Assembly: GCF_003865015.1 (NCBI RefSeq)
Contig: NZ_BHVV01000001.1
Coordinates: 794,993 to 858,992 of the forward strand
DNA length: 64,000 bases
Source: Sulfurisoma sediminicola
GTDB lineage: Bacteria; Pseudomonadota; Gammaproteobacteria; Burkholderiales; Rhodocyclaceae
Reading direction: 5' to 3'
Shown here: positions 46,617-55,385 of the stretch, one piece after another
How positions within the stretch are numbered: position 1 is the first letter of the stretch
How the letters are laid out: the number at the start of each line of letters is the position of its first letter
Position numbers and translations under genes: made by a program
Notes under the pieces: generated by a model
Seen by the model: the letters and a program-made list of their open reading frames with translations, nothing else
What the model was told of the DNA's origin: nothing
The model's database searches: none

Positions 46617-47180
46617 ATGAAGATCACCCTCGTCCGCCACGGAGAATCCGCAGCCAACGTCGCCGGCATCATCAACGACGATCCGGCGCGTGTCGTCCCC
46701 CTCACCGCCGTCGGCCGCGGCCAGGCGCTGGCGCTCGGCGACAAACTGCGCGGCGCGCCCTTCGTCCAGGCCTATGCCTCGCAGTTCGCCCGCGCCCACC
46801 AAACCGCCGTGATGATCCTCGGCGACCGCTGCCTCTACCTCGAGATCGAACCCCGCCTCAACGAGCGCAAGTCCGGCATGGATGGTCGGCCGGTCGAAGA
46901 CTTCAATGCGCTGGTGCGTCCCGACCCCGTGAACATCAAGCCGCCGGCCGGCGAATCCTTCCTCGAGCAGATGGAGCGCCTGCGCGCCTGCCTCGACGAC
47001 ATGGCGGCACAGCATGGCGACGCCGAGGTGCTGGCGATATCGCACGAGAACCCGATACTGGCCGCCTGTGCGCTCGCCGGCATGCCGGCCGAGGACGCGG
47101 CGTGCGCGAGCATTCCCAACTGCGGCTGCGTCGTGATCGAATGGGCCGGCGGCGGGCGCATCGTCGAGTTCCCGCGCTAG
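46617..47180 (+). CDS. Histidine phosphatase family protein
   Basis: A 187-residue branch-1 histidine phosphatase: catalytic His8 in LVRHGESAANVAG, second Arg in YASQFARAHQTA, acidic ERKSG, and second His in AISHENPI. The RHG core is that of SixA/GpmB/CobC-like enzymes; the text LNERKSGMDGRP is typical of broad phosphatases of this class. Substrate unknown. ATG 46617; followed 26 bp later by the GNAT gene. Confidence 0.87.
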   Translation: MKITLVRHGESAANVAGIINDDPARVVPLTAVGRGQALALGDKLRGAPFVQAYASQFARAHQTAVMILGDRCLYLEIEPRLNERKSGMDGRPVEDFNALVRPDPVNIKPPAGESFLEQMERLRACLDDMAAQHGDAEVLAISHENPILAACALAGMPAEDAACASIPNCGCVVIEWAGGGRIVEFPR

Positions 47181-47206
47181 TGCCCGCATACCTGGAGGGA
47201 ACGACG

Positions 47207-47734
47207 ATGATCGACGCCAGCCGCTACCTCGAAAGGGAAACCCTCAGGAACGGACTCGAAGTCTGCTTCCGGGCGGCGCGCCCCGACGACTGGGAGCGCG
47301 TGGTCGAAGCCTTCAATGAGCTCGATCCGGAATCGGTCTATCTGCGCTTCTTTGCGCCGAAAAAGGATCTGAGCGAAGCGGATCTCAAGAATTTTCGCGA
47401 AGCGGACTTCAGGAACCGCGTGATCCTGCTCTGCACCGTCATGCGCGACGGGCGCGAAATCGTGATCGCCTCGGCGACCTATGTCCGCGTCGGCGAGGCC
47501 GACGCCGAAGTGGCCTTCGTCGTCGAAGAGGATTACCACCGGCTGGGCATCGCCGGAAGGCTCCTGCGGCATTTGGGACGGATCGCCAGGGCCGGTGGCA
47601 TCGGGACCTTCGTCGCCGAGGTACTGCCTCACAATAGCGGCATGCTCGGGGTATTCGAGCGGAGTGGCTGGCCGACGGCGGCGAAGAAGGCCGACGGTAC
47701 GGTGCATGTCACCGTGGCGTTGAACGATGGCTGA
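47207..47734 (+). CDS. GNAT-family N-acetyltransferase
   Basis: A 175-residue GNAT domain: FRAARPDDWERVVEAFNELDPESVYLRF (seen as RPDDWERVVEAFNEL) start, VAFVVEEDYHRLGIAGRLL with the acetyl-CoA loop pattern R/QxxGxxG/A here RLGIAG, and the C-terminal VLPHNSGMLGVFERSGW. It resembles the GNAT module fused to acyl-CoA synthetases and Pat-type lysine acetylases. Purine-rich GGAGGG before the ATG. Its neighbour 14 bp downstream is phosphotransacetylase, hinting at acetyl-CoA/acetyl-phosphate control. Confidence 0.85.
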   Translation: MIDASRYLERETLRNGLEVCFRAARPDDWERVVEAFNELDPESVYLRFFAPKKDLSEADLKNFREADFRNRVILLCTVMRDGREIVIASATYVRVGEADAEVAFVVEEDYHRLGIAGRLLRHLGRIARAGGIGTFVAEVLPHNSGMLGVFERSGWPTAAKKADGTVHVTVALNDG

Positions 47735-47748
47735 ATGGAGATTCGACA

Positions 47749-48684
47749 ATGGACAATCCGCACGTCAAGTACCAGCGCCTGATCGACTACTGCAAGTCGT
47801 TGCCCGCGACGACGGTCGCCGTGGTGCATCCCTGCGACGAGTCCTCGCTGTCCGGCGCCATGGACGCCGCAAGACTGGGATTGATCGTTCCGATCCTGGT
47901 CGGCCCCAGGGAGAAGATCGAGGCCACGGCCAAAAAATTCGGAATCGAACTCGGCGATACCCGGATCGTCGATGCCCCCTACAGCCAGGCGGCGGCGGAA
48001 CGGGCGGTCGCCTTGGTGCGCGAAGGCAAGGCCGAGGCGCTGATGAAGGGCAGCCTGCATACCGACGAACTCATGGGCGCCGTCGTTCGTCGCGACACCG
48101 GCCTGCGCACGGCGCGTCGCGTCAGCCACTGCTTCGTCATGGATGTGCCGAGCTACGCCGAGACACTGATCATCACCGACGCCGCCGTCAATATCGCGCC
48201 GACGCTCAAGGACAAGGTCGACATCATCCAGAACGCCATCGATCTCGCGCATGCCCTGAAGTTTCCCGAGGTTCGCGTCGCCCTGCTCTCGGCGATGGAG
48301 ACCATCAATCCCGATGTGCCGTCGACCGTGGAGGCCGGCGCCCTGTGCAAGATGGCCGATCGCGGCCAGATTACCGGCGCCATCGTCGACGGACCGCTGG
48401 CGCTCGACAACGCGATCAGCCTGGAGTCGGTGGCGATCAAGAAGATCGACTCCCCGGTCGCCGGCCGCGCCAATGTCCTCGTCGTTCCCGATCTCGAAGC
48501 CGGCAACATGTTGGCCAAGAGCCTGTCCTTCCTTGCCGGTGCCGATGCGGCCGGCATCGTGCTCGGCGCCCGGGTGCCGATCATCCTGACCAGTCGCGCC
48601 GACTCGGTGATGACGCGGTTGGCGTCCTGTGCCGTGGCGGTGGCGGTGGCCGCCGCGCGCCGCGGGGCGCAAGCTGTTTCTTAG
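47749..48684 (+). CDS. Phosphate acetyl/butyryltransferase
   Basis: A 311-residue PTA_PTB-family enzyme of the short type (acetyl-CoA + Pi to acetyl phosphate + CoA, or butyryl analogue). Recognisable: GLIVPILVGPREKI, EALMKGSLHTDELMGAVV, RRVSHCFVMDVPSY, VALLSAMETIN and VPDLEAGNMLAKSL. No acetate kinase is visible in the window, so acetyl-phosphate may be the intended product or the partner lies elsewhere. Co-transcribed with GNAT. A 12-bp tandem repeat covers its stop. Confidence 0.88.
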   Translation: MDNPHVKYQRLIDYCKSLPATTVAVVHPCDESSLSGAMDAARLGLIVPILVGPREKIEATAKKFGIELGDTRIVDAPYSQAAAERAVALVREGKAEALMKGSLHTDELMGAVVRRDTGLRTARRVSHCFVMDVPSYAETLIITDAAVNIAPTLKDKVDIIQNAIDLAHALKFPEVRVALLSAMETINPDVPSTVEAGALCKMADRGQITGAIVDGPLALDNAISLESVAIKKIDSPVAGRANVLVVPDLEAGNMLAKSLSFLAGADAAGIVLGARVPIILTSRADSVMTRLASCAVAVAVAAARRGAQAVS

Positions 48685-48698
48685 TGAATTTCTTAGTG
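48677..48698. repeat. 12-bp tandem repeat across the phosphotransacetylase stop
   Basis: TTTCTTAGTG occurs at 48677-48686 and 48689-48698, a 12-bp period; the first copy contains the TAG stop. The second copy leads into the purine-rich region before the outer-membrane protein gene. Confidence 0.6.
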
Positions 48699-48708
48699 GA
48701 GATGAAGC

Positions 48709-49548
48709 ATGCAGAGCTTGTTTAGTACCCGACGCGCGACCTGCGCCATCCTGGGGGTCGCCGCGCTGGCGGCACCGCTGTCCGCGTCGGCCCAGTCGGG
48801 CAGCGACGAATGGAAGTTCCGGGCATCCATCTACGGCTGGCTGCCCGCGTTCAAAGTCACCTCCAACTTTCCCCCGCCGCTCGGGCTGGTGGGGGGAGGC
48901 AACACGCAGGTCGACGGCGGTGACATCCTGGACGCCATCGAGAGCGTGTTCATGGGGTCGTTCGAGGCGCGCAAGGGGCGCTGGGGCGGGTTCGCCGACG
49001 TCGTCACCATCGACCTCGGCAAGACCAAGACCGGTGCCAAGAGCTTCACCGTCGGCGGCAACGCGGTCGCCATCCCGGCGAATGCGAGCCTCTCCGCCGA
49101 TTACAACCTGAGCGGAACCGTCTGGACCCTGGCCGGCGAATACGCGGCCATCGACGAGCCGGCACACAACCTGAATGTCGTCGCCGGCTTGCGCTACCTC
49201 GCCCTGGAGCAGAAATTCAATTGGGCGTTCTCGGGCAACATCGGCGCTATCCAGGTTCCCCTGCGTTCGGGGGTCCTGTCGTCCGACGGCAGCGTGACCG
49301 ACGCCATCATCGGAATTCGCGGCAGGGCCAGGCTCGGCGACGGAGGCTGGTTCCTTCCCTACTACGGAGATGTAGGTGCCGGCGGATCGAACTCCACCTG
49401 GCAGGCGATGGTCGGCCTGGGGTATTCCTTCGGCTGGGGCGACATCACCGCGGCCTACCGCGGACTGGGGTACAAGCTGCCCGATTCCAAAATGGTCACC
49501 GACCTGCGCTTGTCCGGAGGGCTGGTTGGCGTCTCGTTCCGTTTCTGA
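48709..49548 (+). CDS. Outer-membrane beta-barrel protein
   Basis: A 279-residue exported protein with signal peptide (cleavage near ASA-QSGS, about 28). The mature part alternates polar/hydrophobic residues and ends in VSFRF, the C-terminal Phe typical of outer-membrane barrels. Segments such as FRASIYGWLPAFKVTS, RGRARLGDGGWFLPYYGDVG and ITAAYRGLGYKL fit an 8- to 12-strand barrel resembling OmpW/OmpA-like small porins. Role unknown. Confidence 0.75.
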   Translation: MQSLFSTRRATCAILGVAALAAPLSASAQSGSDEWKFRASIYGWLPAFKVTSNFPPPLGLVGGGNTQVDGGDILDAIESVFMGSFEARKGRWGGFADVVTIDLGKTKTGAKSFTVGGNAVAIPANASLSADYNLSGTVWTLAGEYAAIDEPAHNLNVVAGLRYLALEQKFNWAFSGNIGAIQVPLRSGVLSSDGSVTDAIIGIRGRARLGDGGWFLPYYGDVGAGGSNSTWQAMVGLGYSFGWGDITAAYRGLGYKLPDSKMVTDLRLSGGLVGVSFRF

Positions 49549-49592
49549 GACGGCGCGGGCCGCTTGACGCGGCCCCGTTCGCCGACATTGTC

Positions 49593-49621
49593 GCGGCGCC
49601 GGCTTTTCGGGGAGGCGCCGC
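49593..49621. terminator. Inverted repeat between converging OMP and pyc
   Basis: GCGGCGCC (49593-49600) and GGCGCCGC (49614-49621), 13-nt loop; the right arm overlaps the pyc stop region. A second hairpin GGGCCGC/GCGGCCC lies at 49557-49575 just after the OMP stop. Neither has a long T-run, so termination is likely but not certain. Confidence 0.45.
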
Positions 49622-52600
49622 TATTCGAACTCGAGCAGCAGATCCTTGGCGTTCACGTTCTCGCCGTGGCGGGCGTGAATGGCCTTGACCGTGCCGTCGC
49701 GCTCGGCCGTGAGCATGGTCTCCATTTTCATCGCCTCGATCGACACCAGTGCATCGCCCTTGGCCACCTTCTGCCCGACATGGGCGGCGACGGTGACGAT
49801 GGTGCCGGGCATCGGCGCGCCGAGGTGTTTCGGATTGCCTTCCTCGGCCTTGGGCTTGGTTTTGACGCCGGCGAGCCCGGCCTTGGCGACGCGGATCACG
49901 CGTGACTGGCCGTTGAGCTCGAGGAAGACCTTGACCTGGCCTTCCTCGTCCGGCCCGGCAGTGCCCTGCTGCGAGACGATCAGGCTCTTGCCGCGCTCGA
50001 GTTCGACGCTGATTTCCTCGCCGGTCTGCAGGCCGTAGAAGAAGGCCGGGGTCGGCAGCAGAGAGACGTCGCCGGAATGGCTGCGGTGCGCGGCGTAATC
50101 CTTGAACACTTTGGGATACATGAGGTAGGAGGCGAGGTCGGCATCATTGATCCTGCGCCCGGTGGCGGTCTCGGCCTCGGCGCGCTTCGCTTCGAGATCG
50201 ACCGGCGGCAGCGTATCGCCGGCGCGGCCCGATAGCGGCTTTTCGCCTTTCAACACCTTCTTCTGCAACTCGGCGGGGAAGCCGTCGGGCGGGAAGCCCA
50301 GTTCGCCCTTCATCAGCGAGATCACCGAATCGGGAAAGTCGATTTCGCGGGCGGGGTCTTTGACGTCGGCGGGCTTGAGCGCGTTGGCGACCATGAACAG
50401 CGCCATGTCGCCGACCACCTTCGAGGTCGGCGTGACCTTGACGATGTCGCCGAACAGCAGGTTGACGTCGGCATAGGTCTGCGACACCTCGCCCCAGCGG
50501 TGCTCGAGGCCCATGGCGCGGGCCTGCTCGCGCAGGTTGGTGTATTGGCCGCCGGGCATCTCGTGGCGATAGACGTCGGCGGTGCCGGAACGGATGTCGG
50601 CCTCGAAGGGCGCGTACTGGCGGCGCACGCCTTCCCAGTAGTGCGACAGGCTCTGCATGGCGTCGAAGTCGAGGCCGGGGTCGCGGTCAGTGCCGGCCAG
50701 CGCGGCGGCGATCGAGCCGAGGTTGGGTTGCGAGGTGAGTCCGCTCATCGAGTCGAGCGCGCCATCGACGGCGTCGCAACCGGCCTCGATCGCAGCCAGC
50801 ACCGAGGCGGCGGCGATACCGCTGGTGTCATGGGTGTGGAAGTGCAGCGGCAGCCCGACTTCCTGCTTGAGGGCGTGCACCAGCGCGCGCGCGGCGCGCG
50901 GCTTGCACACGCCGGCCATGTCCTTGATGGCGAGGATGTGGGCGCCGGCCTTCTCCAATTGCTTGGCGAGATCGACGTAGTACTTGAGGTTGTACTTCGG
51001 CCGCGATGTGTCGAAGATGTCGCCGGTGTAGCAGATCGCGGCCTCGCACAGCGCGCCGGATTCCACCACGGCGTCCATCGCCACGCGCATGTTGTCCACC
51101 CAGTTGAGCGAGTCGAAGACGCGGAAAACGTCGATGCCGTTCGATGCCGCCTGCTGCACGAAGTAGCGCACGACGTTGTCGGAATAGTTGGTGTAGCCGA
51201 CCGCGTTCGATGCGCGCAGCAGCATCTGGAACAGCACATTGGGCACGGCGGCGCGCAGGCGCGCAAGGCGCTCCCACGGGTCTTCCTTGAGGAAGCGCAT
51301 GGCCACGTCGAAAGTGGCGCCGCCCCAGCATTCGAGCGAGAACAGCTCGGGCAGCATGCGCGCGTAGTGCGGCGCGATCTCGGTCAGGTCGTGGGTGCGC
51401 ATGCGCGTGGCGAACAGCGACTGGTGCGCGTCGCGCATGGTGGTGTCGGTGAGCAGCACGCGCTGCTCCTTGCGCATCCACTCGGCGAACTTCGTCGCGC
51501 CGAGTTGCTTCAGGCGGTCGCGGGTGCCGGCAGGCGGGTCGAGCGAAAGATCGCACAGGGACGCGGCCGGCTTGATCGGCTTGGCCAGGGGCAGCGCAGG
51601 CAGGGCGCGGCCCTTCATTTCGGGGTTGCCGTTGACCGTGACCTCGCCGAGGAACTTGAGCAGGCGGGTGGCGCGGTCGCGGCGATGCTGGAACTTGAAC
51701 AGCTCGGGCGTCTCGTCGATGAAGCGCGTGGTGCATTCGCCCGAGCGGAACAGCGGATGGGCGATGACGTTCTCGAGGAACAGCAGGTTGGACGCCAGGC
51801 CGCGCACGCGGAACTCGCGCAGCGCGCGGTCCATGCGCCGCGCCGCCTCGTCGGGCGTGTGGCCCCAGGACGTGACCTTGACCAGCAGCGAGTCGTAGTA
51901 GGGCGTGATCACCGCGCCGGAATAGGCGGTGCCGCCGTCGAGGCGGATGCCGAAGCCGGCCGGGCTGCGATAGACGCCGATGCGGCCGTAGTCGGGGGTG
52001 AAGCCGTTCTCCGGGTCCTCGGTGGTGATGCGGCATTGCAGGGCATGACCGTTGAGGCGCACCTCTTCCTGCCGTGGCACGTAGGAATCCTCGTCGCCGA
52101 TCGTCGCGCCCTCGGAGATGCGGATCTGTGCCTTGACGATGTCGACGCCGGTGACCAGTTCGGTGACGGTGTGCTCGACCTGGATGCGCGGATTGACCTC
52201 GATGAAGTAGAACCGGTCGGTGTCGGCGTCCATGAGGAATTCGACGGTGCCGGCATGGGTGTAGTGCGCGGCCTTGGCCAGGCGCAGCGCAGCCTCGCAC
52301 AGCTCGCTGCGGCGCTGGGCGGTGAGATAGGCTGCAGGCGCACGTTCGACCACTTTCTGGTTGCGCCGCTGCACCGAGCAGTCGCGTTCGAACAGATGCA
52401 CCCGGTTGCCGTGGGTGTCGCCCATCACCTGCACCTCGACATGGCGGGCACGGCGCACCAGCTTTTCCAGGTAGAGCTCGTCGTTGCCGAAGGCGGCCGC
52501 CGCTTCGCGGCGGGCGATCTCCATCGCCGGGCCGAGGTCGGCCTCCGTCTCGATCACGCGCATGCCGCGGCCGCCGCCGCCCCAGCTGGCCTTGAGCATC

Positions 52601-53073
52601 AGCGGGTAGCCGACGGTGGCGGCGAGCTTCTTCGCCGCCGCGAGGTCATGCGGCAGTGCGCCGGTGGCGGGCACCACCGGAACACCGGCCTTCTCCGCCA
52701 GCTCGCGCGCCGAAACCTTGTTGCCGAGCAGGCGCATGACGTCGGCCCCGGGGCCGATGAAGGTGATGCCGGCCGCGGCGCAGGCGTCGGCGAAGTCGGG
52801 GTTCTCCGAGAGGAAGCCGTAGCCGGGATGGATGGCATCGACATGCGCCTCGCGGGCGATGCGGATGATGTCGGCGATGTCGAGATAGGCCGCGATCGGC
52901 TTCTTGCCGGCGCCGACCAGGTAGGACTCGTCGGCCTTGAAGCGGTGCAGCGCGAAGCGGTCCTCGCTGGAATAGATGGCGACGGTGCGGATGCCCATTT
53001 CGCTGGCCGCGCGCAGGACGCGGATGGCGATTTCGCTGCGGTTGGCGACGAGGATGCTGCGGATGGCTTTCAT
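49621..53073 (-). CDS. pyc: Pyruvate carboxylase, single-chain
   Basis: A 1150-residue biotin enzyme (pyruvate + bicarbonate + ATP to oxaloacetate). Biotin carboxylase (1-450: ILVANRSEIAIRVLRA, SWGGGGRGMRV, EVNPRIQVEHTVTE), carboxyltransferase (about 530-810: TTMRDAHQSLFATRMR, with metal-binding residues) and a C-terminal biotinyl domain with Lys1116 in EAMKMETML. The single-chain form matches alpha4 Pyc. It replenishes the TCA cycle; the carbonic anhydrase upstream in the window could supply bicarbonate. 72 bp from the PlpD gene. Confidence 0.96.
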   Translation of the reverse strand: MKAIRSILVANRSEIAIRVLRAASEMGIRTVAIYSSEDRFALHRFKADESYLVGAGKKPIAAYLDIADIIRIAREAHVDAIHPGYGFLSENPDFADACAAAGITFIGPGADVMRLLGNKVSARELAEKAGVPVVPATGALPHDLAAAKKLAATVGYPLMLKASWGGGGRGMRVIETEADLGPAMEIARREAAAAFGNDELYLEKLVRRARHVEVQVMGDTHGNRVHLFERDCSVQRRNQKVVERAPAAYLTAQRRSELCEAALRLAKAAHYTHAGTVEFLMDADTDRFYFIEVNPRIQVEHTVTELVTGVDIVKAQIRISEGATIGDEDSYVPRQEEVRLNGHALQCRITTEDPENGFTPDYGRIGVYRSPAGFGIRLDGGTAYSGAVITPYYDSLLVKVTSWGHTPDEAARRMDRALREFRVRGLASNLLFLENVIAHPLFRSGECTTRFIDETPELFKFQHRRDRATRLLKFLGEVTVNGNPEMKGRALPALPLAKPIKPAASLCDLSLDPPAGTRDRLKQLGATKFAEWMRKEQRVLLTDTTMRDAHQSLFATRMRTHDLTEIAPHYARMLPELFSLECWGGATFDVAMRFLKEDPWERLARLRAAVPNVLFQMLLRASNAVGYTNYSDNVVRYFVQQAASNGIDVFRVFDSLNWVDNMRVAMDAVVESGALCEAAICYTGDIFDTSRPKYNLKYYVDLAKQLEKAGAHILAIKDMAGVCKPRAARALVHALKQEVGLPLHFHTHDTSGIAAASVLAAIEAGCDAVDGALDSMSGLTSQPNLGSIAAALAGTDRDPGLDFDAMQSLSHYWEGVRRQYAPFEADIRSGTADVYRHEMPGGQYTNLREQARAMGLEHRWGEVSQTYADVNLLFGDIVKVTPTSKVVGDMALFMVANALKPADVKDPAREIDFPDSVISLMKGELGFPPDGFPAELQKKVLKGEKPLSGRAGDTLPPVDLEAKRAEAETATGRRINDADLASYLMYPKVFKDYAAHRSHSGDVSLLPTPAFFYGLQTGEEISVELERGKSLIVSQQGTAGPDEEGQVKVFLELNGQSRVIRVAKAGLAGVKTKPKAEEGNPKHLGAPMPGTIVTVAAHVGQKVAKGDALVSIEAMKMETMLTAERDGTVKAIHARHGENVNAKDLLLEFE

Positions 53074-53146
53074 GACGGAAACCCGGGAAAGGACGAATGG
53101 AAGGAATCCGCGATTTTAATCCCTGCACCATGCAGGGCTATCCGCG

Positions 53147-55384
53147 TCAGAACGGTCGGCCGAGGTAGAAATACCAGCTGCTGTTGCCGTCGGCGGCGTG
53201 GCCGTAGCCGAGGTAGACCGGGCCGAGAGGCGTATCGGCGGCGATGAAGGCGCTCGCCGAGCGCAACACCCCGTCCGGGTTGCCGGGCACCAGGGGCCGC
53301 GGGACCTTGCCGACCTCGTAGGAGAGGCCGGCATAGGCGCCGTCGAGCAGCGTGCCGCGCATTATCCGGTGGTAGTAGATGGCGCGGCCGTAGCGGATGC
53401 TCTCGCCGTAGAGCTGGCCGGTGGCGTAGCCTGAGTTCTGCATGAAGCCGCCCCACTGGTACTGGTCGTAGACCGGCAGCGGCTTGGAGCCGTACTTGCC
53501 CCCGGCCTTGAGGCCGAGGTTGAAGGTGTGCTCGCCGAAGGAATGGGCGCTGATGGCGTCGACGTCCCACTTGTTGTATTCGTCGTCGGCGCCGAGCTGC
53601 TTGTCGGAGGCATAGGCTGTGACCCGGCCGCGCCAGCCCTCGCGCGGGAAGTTGATGTTGTCCATGCGGTCGAGCAGCAGCAGGCCGGTGTAGGCGCCCC
53701 GGTCCCGCTTGGTCTTGCCGGTGGCCAGCCACGCAGGGCCGGTGTCGAGGTTCGCTTCTGCTTTGCCACTGGTGATGCCGAGGCGCAGCGTGCCGTACTG
53801 GCGGAAATTGACGCCGACGTCGGCGCCACCCCATGCGTTGGCGGTGTCGAAGGTAGCGACGCGCGTGTTGCCCTGGTAGAGGTCGAAGGCACGGCGTTCG
53901 AGGCCGATCCGCGGCGCGACGAAGAAGGCGAAGCGGCCGACGTTGAGCGGCTGATAGAACTCGCTGAAGAGGCTGCTGCTGCGGCCGAGCTGGAAATCGG
54001 TACGCCACTCGGCGCCGAGGGTGTTGATCCAGGTCTTGCGATAGCTGGCGAGGATGTTGTAGTAGGCGTCGTTGCCGAAGTCGCTCGACAGGCCGAGGCC
54101 GAAGCGCAGGTAGTCCGGCCCCCAGGTCTTTTCGACGGCGTCGACGGCCATGATGCGCCTGCCCTGCTCCTCGATGTAGCTGTAGTTCACGTGCTCGAAG
54201 TCGCCGGTACCGTAGATGCGGCGCATGTCGGCGTCGAGCACCGCCTGGTCGATCGGCTGGCCGGGCTTGGTCTCCATCACGGCCTGCGCGTTCTTGGGAT
54301 TGACGCGTGCCAGCTTTTCGAAGCGGATCGCGTCGACCGGACGCAGGTCGGGAGCGACGGTGACGAGCTGCTTCTGGCGCAGCGCGGCGTATTCATCGGC
54401 CGGAATGGAAAGCTGCGCCAGGCGCTCGGCCACCTTGCGCGCCGCGGCTTCGCCGCGCGGCACGATGGCGGGCAGGTGGTCGAAATCGCCGGTGGAATAT
54501 TCGCCCAGTTCCGGCGTGATCAGGATGTCGATGGGCTTGAGCAGGGCGAGCGAGGCCTGGACGTTCTGCTCGGTGAGGATGCTGAGCATCTGCCCGGTGA
54601 CGCCGAGAATCGAACCGAGCTGCTCGCGCGTCAGCAGCGGCGTGCCGACATTGACGGCGATGATGACGTCGGCGCCCATGGTGCGCGCCGTCTCGACCGG
54701 CAGGTTGCTGGTGAGCATGCCGTCGACCAGCATCATGCCGCCGAACTCGGCCGGCGCCACCGCGCCGGGCACCGACATGCTGGCGCGCATCACGTTGGCG
54801 ATCTCGCCGTCGTCGAAGACCACGGCCTTGCCGGTGACGAGGTCGGTCGCGATGGCGCGGAAGGGGATCGGCAGTTCGTCGAAGCGGTGGTAGCCCTTGG
54901 CCTTGCTGAGCCGGCGCAGCACGGTCTCGAGCTGCACGCCGCTGACCACGCCCTTGGGCAGCTTGAAGGAGCCGCCGACGCCGATTTCCGGGCCGAAGTA
55001 GGGCTTGTAGTCGTCCACCTTGCGCCGCATGTCGATCTCGTCGCGCGGCGGCTTCTCCTTGAACAGGAGTTCCGTGGTGATCTGCCGCGAGATTTCTTCG
55101 AGTTCGGCCACGCTCGACCCCGTGGCGTAGCCGGCGCCGATCAGCGCGCCCATGCTGGTGCCGGCGATGCAATGGACTGGCACGCGGTACTCCTCCAGCA
55201 CCTTGAGCACGCCGACGTGGGCCGCGCCGCGCGCACCGCCGCCGGAAAGTACCAGGCAGATCTTCGGGCGCTTGCCAGCCGCGGCGGTCGCGGCCGGCTC
55301 CGCCGCAGCGGCGGCCGGAATCAGGACGGAAAGTGTCAACGCTGCGCCGAGCAGGCCTTGTCCAAAACGAAGTGCGATGCGCAC
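53147..55384 (-). CDS. PlpD-type patatin phospholipase/autotransporter (type Vd)
   Basis: A 745-residue protein: signal peptide (cleavage near AAAA-EPAA), patatin domain about 40-330 with oxyanion loop SGGGARG, nucleophile Ser77 in GTSMG and Asp221 in DGMLTSN (Ser-Asp dyad), a POTRA domain about 340-420 (DRL... PGQPIDQAVLDADMRR), and a 16-strand Omp85-like barrel ending YLGRPF with terminal Phe. P. aeruginosa PlpD (728 residues) has the same order; its passenger is a phospholipase A1. Enzyme activity here is by family. Confidence 0.92.
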   Translation of the reverse strand: MRIALRFGQGLLGAALTLSVLIPAAAAAEPAATAAAGKRPKICLVLSGGGARGAAHVGVLKVLEEYRVPVHCIAGTSMGALIGAGYATGSSVAELEEISRQITTELLFKEKPPRDEIDMRRKVDDYKPYFGPEIGVGGSFKLPKGVVSGVQLETVLRRLSKAKGYHRFDELPIPFRAIATDLVTGKAVVFDDGEIANVMRASMSVPGAVAPAEFGGMMLVDGMLTSNLPVETARTMGADVIIAVNVGTPLLTREQLGSILGVTGQMLSILTEQNVQASLALLKPIDILITPELGEYSTGDFDHLPAIVPRGEAAARKVAERLAQLSIPADEYAALRQKQLVTVAPDLRPVDAIRFEKLARVNPKNAQAVMETKPGQPIDQAVLDADMRRIYGTGDFEHVNYSYIEEQGRRIMAVDAVEKTWGPDYLRFGLGLSSDFGNDAYYNILASYRKTWINTLGAEWRTDFQLGRSSSLFSEFYQPLNVGRFAFFVAPRIGLERRAFDLYQGNTRVATFDTANAWGGADVGVNFRQYGTLRLGITSGKAEANLDTGPAWLATGKTKRDRGAYTGLLLLDRMDNINFPREGWRGRVTAYASDKQLGADDEYNKWDVDAISAHSFGEHTFNLGLKAGGKYGSKPLPVYDQYQWGGFMQNSGYATGQLYGESIRYGRAIYYHRIMRGTLLDGAYAGLSYEVGKVPRPLVPGNPDGVLRSASAFIAADTPLGPVYLGYGHAADGNSSWYFYLGRPF

Positions 55385-55385
55385 C

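Noticed and set aside
50500..53247. Plus-strand open frame of 915 residues opposite pyc
   Set aside because: Antisense shadow; pyc on the other strand keeps every catalytic motif.
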